A DNA stretch of 64,000 bases from Nocardiopsis kunsanensis DSM 44524 (GTDB lineage Bacteria; Actinomycetota; Actinomycetes; Streptosporangiales; Streptosporangiaceae), in NCBI RefSeq assembly GCF_000340965.1, contig NZ_ANAY01000006.1, positions 186,001 through 250,000 of the forward strand, written 5' to 3'. How positions within the stretch are numbered: position 1 is the first letter of the stretch; each line of letters begins with the position of its first letter. A model generated the notes under the pieces. The model worked only from the letters and a program-made list of their open reading frames with translations. It had not been told where the DNA came from and made no database searches. Positions 60,572 to 64,000 of this stretch are shown in pieces. The position numbers and the translations under genes were made by a program.

Positions 60572-61389
60572 TGAGCGAGAGCGACGAGGCCGTCGTCGAG
60601 ACTACGGAAGGCGCCGAGCTGCCCTCCGACGCACTGGTCGTGGCCGAGAACGTGCACAAGAGCTTCGGACGCCTGGAGGTGCTCAAGGGCATCGACCTGG
60701 AGGTGCGCCGCGGTGAGGTCATGTGCGTCGTGGGCCCGTCCGGTTCGGGCAAGTCCACGTTCCTGCGCTGCATCAACCATCTGGAGAAGCTGACCGCCGG
60801 CCGCTTGTGGTTCGACGGCGAGCTCATGGGGTTCCACCAGAAGCGTGGGCGCCTGCACGAACTGCGCGACAAGGAGATCGCCGCTCAGCGCCGCGACATC
60901 GGCATGGTCTTCCAACGGTTCAACCTGTTTCCGCACCTGACCGCCCTGGGCAACGTCGTCGAGGCACCGATCCAGGTCAACAGGGTCCCCCGGGCCCAGG
61001 CGGTCGAGCGCGGCATGCAGCTGCTGGAGCGGGTGGGCCTGCCGGACAAGGCCGACGTCCACCCGGAACAGCTCTCCGGCGGTCAGCAACAACGTGTTGC
61101 CATCGCCCGCGCGCTGGCCATGGAACCGAACCTGATGCTGTTCGACGAGCCCACCAGTGCCCTGGACCCGGAGCTGGTCGGTGATGTCCTCGACGTCATG
61201 CGGGACCTGGCGCGCGGTGGGATGACGATGGTCGTGGTCACCCACGAGATGGGGTTCGCACGCGAGGTGGGCGACTCCCTGGTCTTCATGGACGACGGCA
61301 TGGTCGTGGAGTCCGGGCCACCCGCGGAGGTGCTCAACGACCCGCAGCACGAGCGCACCCAGGCCTTCTTGTCCAAGGTGCTGTTCTGA
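60571..61389 (+). CDS. amino-acid ABC transporter ATPase
   Basis: A 272-residue GlnQ/HisP-type ATPase: Walker A GPSGSGKS (55-62), Q-loop [18 protein letters not shown], signature [15 protein letters not shown], Walker [16 protein letters not shown]-loop [10 protein letters not shown]. The Q-loop insert region includes a [12 protein letters not shown] stretch seen in some actinobacterial members. It completes the SBP-permease-ATPase operon, so uptake of one amino-acid class is fully encoded here. Confidence 0.94.
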   Translation: MSESDEAVVETTEGAELPSDALVVAENVHKSFGRLEVLKGIDLEVRRGEVMCVVGPSGSGKSTFLRCINHLEKLTAGRLWFDGELMGFHQKRGRLHELRDKEIAAQRRDIGMVFQRFNLFPHLTALGNVVEAPIQVNRVPRAQAVERGMQLLERVGLPDKADVHPEQLSGGQQQRVAIARALAMEPNLMLFDEPTSALDPELVGDVLDVMRDLARGGMTMVVVTHEMGFAREVGDSLVFMDDGMVVESGPPAEVLNDPQHERTQAFLSKVLF

Positions 61390-61392
61390 GCC

Positions 61393-61422
61393 GTGGGGCC
61401 GCGTTCCGCCGTGCGGCCCCAC
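61393..61422 (+). terminator. terminator hairpin after the amino-acid importer operon
   Basis: GTGGGGCCGC (61393-61402) and GCGGCCCCAC (61413-61422) form a perfect 10-bp stem with a 10-base loop, 3 bases after the stop. Confidence 0.65.
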
Positions 61423-61678
61423 CACGGCCCGTTCCCGGCTCGCCCGGCGCTGGTTCCGGCTTCGCCGAGGCACGGCCCGCTGCACGCTGACGGGTTCCTC
61501 TGCGACAGCGGGACCGACGGTCCGGCCTCCGAAAGGAGGGGGCCGTGCACGGACCGGGTCCCGACCCGGGCAGGCGCGGGATCCGGTGCCTGCCGGTGAA
61601 ACACCCTGGCCCCGCTCTTGACCAGGAGACGCAGGGGACCCAGAGTCATGGTGTGGACATCCCCTTCCCAGGAGTGGC

Positions 61679-62260
61679 ATGGCATCGCGCTCGGAGCGCA
61701 GACACCGGGACGACCCGGCCGACCGGCAGGACCACGGTGAACATGTGCCGGGGCACCTCCTGCACCGGACCAGGGAGCTCCTGTGCGCGGGCGCGCGCGG
61801 GCGCACCCTCGAGGTCGGTGTGGGCTCGGGCCGCAATCTGCCGTTCTACCCGCCCCAGGTGCGCCTGACCGCCGTCGACCCCGACCCGCGGAAGATCGAG
61901 CGGGCCCGCGAACACGCCGCGGACCTGGCTCTCCCGGGCCATTTCCTCATCGGTGACGTGCAGGACCTCGACTTCCCCGACCGCTCCTTCGACACCGTCA
62001 TGTGCACCCTCACGTTGGGGGTGGTCGAGGACCAGGAGCAGGGGATGCGGGAGATGTACCGCGTCCTGGAACCGGGGGGCCGCCTGCTCATGGTCGACCG
62101 GATCGGCCGGACCCGTTTTCCCTTCCGTTTCTTCCAACGGCGCCGCGGCAACCCCCGACGGCTGCCGCGCGAGGTCGCGGTGGAGGCGGGGTTCCGTGTA
62201 GGGCACCACGACCGGCTGCTGCTGGGGACGATCGAACGTGTGGTCGCGCACCGTCCGTGA
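61679..62260 (+). CDS. class I SAM-dependent methyltransferase
   Basis: A 193-residue methyltransferase of the UbiE/Methyltransf_11 type. Motif I is LEVGVGSGRNLPFY (44-57), the acidic end of strand 2 is D67 in LTAVDPDPRKIERA, then GDVQDLDFPDRSFDTVMCTLTLGVVED and EMYRVLEPGGRLLMVD as post-motifs. The acceptor is unknown; family members methylate small molecules, phospholipids or arsenite, but no Cys cluster for arsenite is present. The gap from the previous operon (289 bases) holds no recognisable element other than the terminator. Confidence 0.85.
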   Translation: MASRSERRHRDDPADRQDHGEHVPGHLLHRTRELLCAGARGRTLEVGVGSGRNLPFYPPQVRLTAVDPDPRKIERAREHAADLALPGHFLIGDVQDLDFPDRSFDTVMCTLTLGVVEDQEQGMREMYRVLEPGGRLLMVDRIGRTRFPFRFFQRRRGNPRRLPREVAVEAGFRVGHHDRLLLGTIERVVAHRP

Positions 62261-62343
62261 CCGCCGGGGGTCCCGGTACCGTCCCGGCCTGCGCATATCC
62301 TGGCAGGGACCGTTCGTACCAGCCCCTGACCAAGGTGATCCGT

Positions 62344-62835
62344 TTGATCCGCCCTGCCCGACCCGGCGACGTCCCGGAGATCCATCGTCTGATCGAAGAA
62401 CTGGCCGAGTACGAGAAGGAGCCCGACGCCGTCGAGGCCACGGAGGCAGACCTGCACCGGTCGCTGTTCGCGCAGTCCCCAGCGGTCTTCGCGCACGTGG
62501 CCGAACACACCGGGGAGGACGGTTCCCAGGTCACCGCGGGGTTCGCGCTGTGGTTCCTGACCTACTCCACCTGGACGGGTCGGCACGGGATCCACCTGGA
62601 AGATCTGTACGTGCGCCCCGAACACCGGGGACTGGGCCACGGGTTCGCGTTGTTGCAGAACCTGGCGCGCATCTGTGTGGAGCGCGGCTACCGGCGATTG
62701 GAGTGGAGTGTCCTGGACTGGAACACACCCGCGATCCGTTTCTACGAGTCCCTCGGGTCGGCCCCGATGGATGGTTGGACGGTCCGCCGGTTGGACGGCG
62801 ACGCGCTGGAGTCCTTGGGTGCTTCCGGCCGCTGA
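62344..62835 (+). CDS. GNAT family N-acetyltransferase
   Basis: A 163-residue acetyl-CoA-dependent acetyltransferase. The CoA pyrophosphate-binding motif is RGLGHG (95-100) after HLEDLYVRPEH, and the C-terminal part has LEWSVLDWNTPAIRFYESLGS. The overall pattern is that of diamine/spermidine-type (SSAT-like) acetyltransferases. TTG 62344 is chosen because AAGGTG lies 6 bases upstream; GTG 62335 would add three residues but sits on that ribosome site. The substrate is inference only. Confidence 0.85.
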   Translation: MIRPARPGDVPEIHRLIEELAEYEKEPDAVEATEADLHRSLFAQSPAVFAHVAEHTGEDGSQVTAGFALWFLTYSTWTGRHGIHLEDLYVRPEHRGLGHGFALLQNLARICVERGYRRLEWSVLDWNTPAIRFYESLGSAPMDGWTVRRLDGDALESLGASGR

Positions 62836-62852
62836 TCGCGGCCGTTCGTCCT

Positions 62853-62878
62853 GTGTTCGTGCGTCGTCGCACGGACAC
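62853..62878 (+). terminator. hairpin terminator after the GNAT gene
   Basis: GTGTTCGTGCG (62853-62863) and CGCACGGACAC (62868-62878) pair over 11 positions (one G-U) with a TCGT loop, separating the GNAT gene from the anti-sigma operon. Confidence 0.6.
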
Positions 62879-62961
62879 GATCTGCTATCCCTTGCGCCAG
62901 TGGCAGGGTGAAACGAGATACATTGCTCTCAAGCGGCAACCCCGCCCCCCGAAGGAGGGAC

Positions 62962-63387
62962 GTGACCGAAGAAACCGCCGTGCCCACGGCCGACGCGGCC
63001 GGTGTCCGCGACGCTGTCACCGTCAACATGCCCGCGGACAGCGCCTACCTGTCCGTACTGCGGACGGCGACGGCGGGACTCGCCGCGCGACTCGACTTCA
63101 CCCTCGACGAGATCGAGGACCTGAGGATCGGCGTCGACGAGGCCTGCGCGATGCTGCTCTCCCAGGCATTGCCCGGCACAGAACTGACCACCGAATTCGA
63201 ACTGACCCCCGAGGGGATGCGCATCTCCGTGTCGGTACTGACAGCCGACGGACGCCTCCCCGCCCGCGACACGTTCGCGTGGACGGTCCTGTCCGCGCTC
63301 GCGGGTGACGTCGACGCCGATGTCGGCCCCGACGACCGCGTCTTCATCGTTCTGTACAAGCGCCGCGGCACGCTGGAGCCGACGTGA
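62962..63387 (+). CDS. anti-sigma factor, RsbW/SpoIIAB-like serine kinase family
   Basis: A 141-residue anti-sigma factor with a GHKL-type fold. The N-box helix reads LDEIEDLRIGVDEACAML, in the modified form usual for actinobacterial RsbW homologues, and later parts include ADGRLPARDTFAWTVLSALAGDV and the terminal VFIVLYKRRG. It should bind and hold the sigma factor encoded immediately downstream, with which it overlaps by GTGA, until released by an anti-anti-sigma factor not in this window. GTG 62962 follows GAAGGAGG at 5 bases. Confidence 0.85.
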   Translation: MTEETAVPTADAAGVRDAVTVNMPADSAYLSVLRTATAGLAARLDFTLDEIEDLRIGVDEACAMLLSQALPGTELTTEFELTPEGMRISVSVLTADGRLPARDTFAWTVLSALAGDVDADVGPDDRVFIVLYKRRGTLEPT

Positions 63388-64000
63388 GCGAAAGGGGGCC
63401 CGCTCTGACAGCCAAGACCGAACACGCGGTGCCCGACCGGGCACGCGCCAGAGAGTTGTTCGAACGCCTGGGTGAACTCGACCCGGAGTCAGCGGAGCGG
63501 CGGCAGATCCGCGACGAGCTCGTGGAGCTCCACCTTCCGCTGGTGGAGTACCTGGCCCGCCGGTTCCGCAACCGCGGCGAGTGGTTGGACGATCTCACCC
63601 AGGTCGCGACGATCGGGCTCATCAAGTCCATCGACCGTTTCGATCTGGACAGGGGCGTGGAGTTCTCGACCTACGCCACGCCCACCATCGTCGGTGAGAT
63701 CAAGCGCCATTTCCGTGACAAGGGCTGGGCGGTCCGGGTACCCCGACGCCTCCAGGAGTTGAAGCTCTCGCTCACCAAGGCCGTCAGCGACCTGTCCCAA
63801 CGGGAGGGGCGTTCGCCGACGGTCGCCGAGCTCGCGGCACACCTCAGCATGTCGGAGGAGGAGGTGTTGGAGGGCCTGGAGTCCGCCAACGCCTACTCGA
63901 CGGTGTCCCTGGACGCCCCCGACAGCGGTGACGAGGACGCCCCTGCGGTCGCGGACTCCTTGGGGATCGTGGACGAGTCCCTGGAGGGGGTGGAGTACCG
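63384..64000 (+). CDS. sigF: RNA polymerase sigma factor, SigB/SigF family (cut by the window end)
   Basis: The first 205 codons of a group 3 sigma factor. Region 2 reads LPLVEYLARRFRNRGEWLDDLTQVATIGLIKSIDRFDLDRGVEFSTYATPTIVGEIKRHFRDKGWAVRVPRRLQEL. Region 3 follows: LSQREGRSPTVAELAAHLSMSEEEVLEGL. Region 4 lies beyond base 64000. It starts at GTG 63384 inside the anti-sigma gene's stop, so the two are made in step. It directs stress or developmental gene expression when freed from the RsbW-like partner. Confidence 0.92.
   Translation, partial: MSERGPALTAKTEHAVPDRARARELFERLGELDPESAERRQIRDELVELHLPLVEYLARRFRNRGEWLDDLTQVATIGLIKSIDRFDLDRGVEFSTYATPTIVGEIKRHFRDKGWAVRVPRRLQELKLSLTKAVSDLSQREGRSPTVAELAAHLSMSEEEVLEGLESANAYSTVSLDAPDSGDEDAPAVADSLGIVDESLEGVEY

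Noticed and set aside
1..64000. CRISPR array to match the Cas6e-like gene
   Set aside because: No series of 28-30-base repeats with regular spacers was seen on either strand.
1..64000. tRNA or rRNA genes
   Set aside because: No cloverleaf with conserved GTTCRA and CCA-proximal stems, and no rRNA-like stretch, could be recognised by eye; a tRNA search program would settle it.

Overview
The window is a high-GC actinobacterial chromosome segment. The third codon positions are strongly GC-biased, GTG and TTG starts are common, and many genes overlap as ATGA, GTGA or TGATG. The gene content (kgd with a small DUF6104 gene behind it, a gyl-type glycerol locus, an RsbW/SigF pair, PadR with DUF4097, BlaI) and an exact 14-bp CelR/CebR-type palindrome point to the Nocardiopsaceae/Streptosporangiales, probably a Nocardiopsis-like organism. 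The genus is inference. I see no rRNA, tRNA, prophage or CRISPR array.

Layout. 0.4-4.5 kb: a GH13 amylase, a LysE-type exporter, an orphan Cas6e-like gene (no other cas genes), and an SdpI-type membrane protein overlapping a second membrane protein. 4.77-6.25 kb: a TnpB-only IS200/IS605-family relic whose tnpB is broken by three frameshifts but whose right end still has the stacked hairpins of an omega RNA. 6.3-11.1 kb: a NarL-type two-component system, a membrane-bound serine hydrolase and a bile-acid/sodium-type symporter. 11.4-17.5 kb: a complete peptide-type ABC importer. 17.9-21.3 kb: a membrane protein and a gluconate module (gntK, gntR, gntP) with a FadR-type operator. 21.8-27.4 kb: a DJ-1/MarR pair, threonine aldolase and the glycerol locus (IclR regulator, glpK, glpF), ending at a bidirectional terminator shared with a cold-shock gene.

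28.0-34.8 kb: a second peptide-family (SBP5) ABC importer whose promoter carries a CelR/CebR consensus and a near-copy of the palindrome in front of the neighbouring lacI-type gene, so it probably imports an oligosaccharide. 34.9-38.8 kb: a Nei/Fpg glycosylase and a 996-residue helicase-like protein that has lost its ATPase motifs. 39-45.4 kb: a class III aminotransferase, a small Cys-rich protein, a nitrilase-family amidohydrolase and a TetR-controlled drug-type ABC exporter. 45.6-50.2 kb: a VTT-like membrane protein, RlmN, a suppressor-of-fused domain protein, an MFS transporter and an orphan BlaI-type repressor. 50.5-58.3 kb: 2-oxoglutarate decarboxylase/dehydrogenase with its small partner, DUF4097/PadR, a HicB-like small protein and malic enzyme. 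58.6-64 kb: an amino-acid ABC importer, a methyltransferase, a GNAT protein, and an anti-sigma factor overlapping a SigB/F-type sigma gene cut by the window end.

Most of the window concerns carbon uptake and entry into central metabolism (maltodextrin, gluconate, glycerol, a probable beta-glucoside oligomer, peptides, amino acids, TCA cycle), with local regulators beside their targets. All three ABC importers have a strong hairpin just after the binding-protein gene. The points most worth following up are the His-less orphan Cas6e, the pseudo-helicase, the TnpB relic with its retained omega RNA, and the dual operator of the second SBP5 importer.
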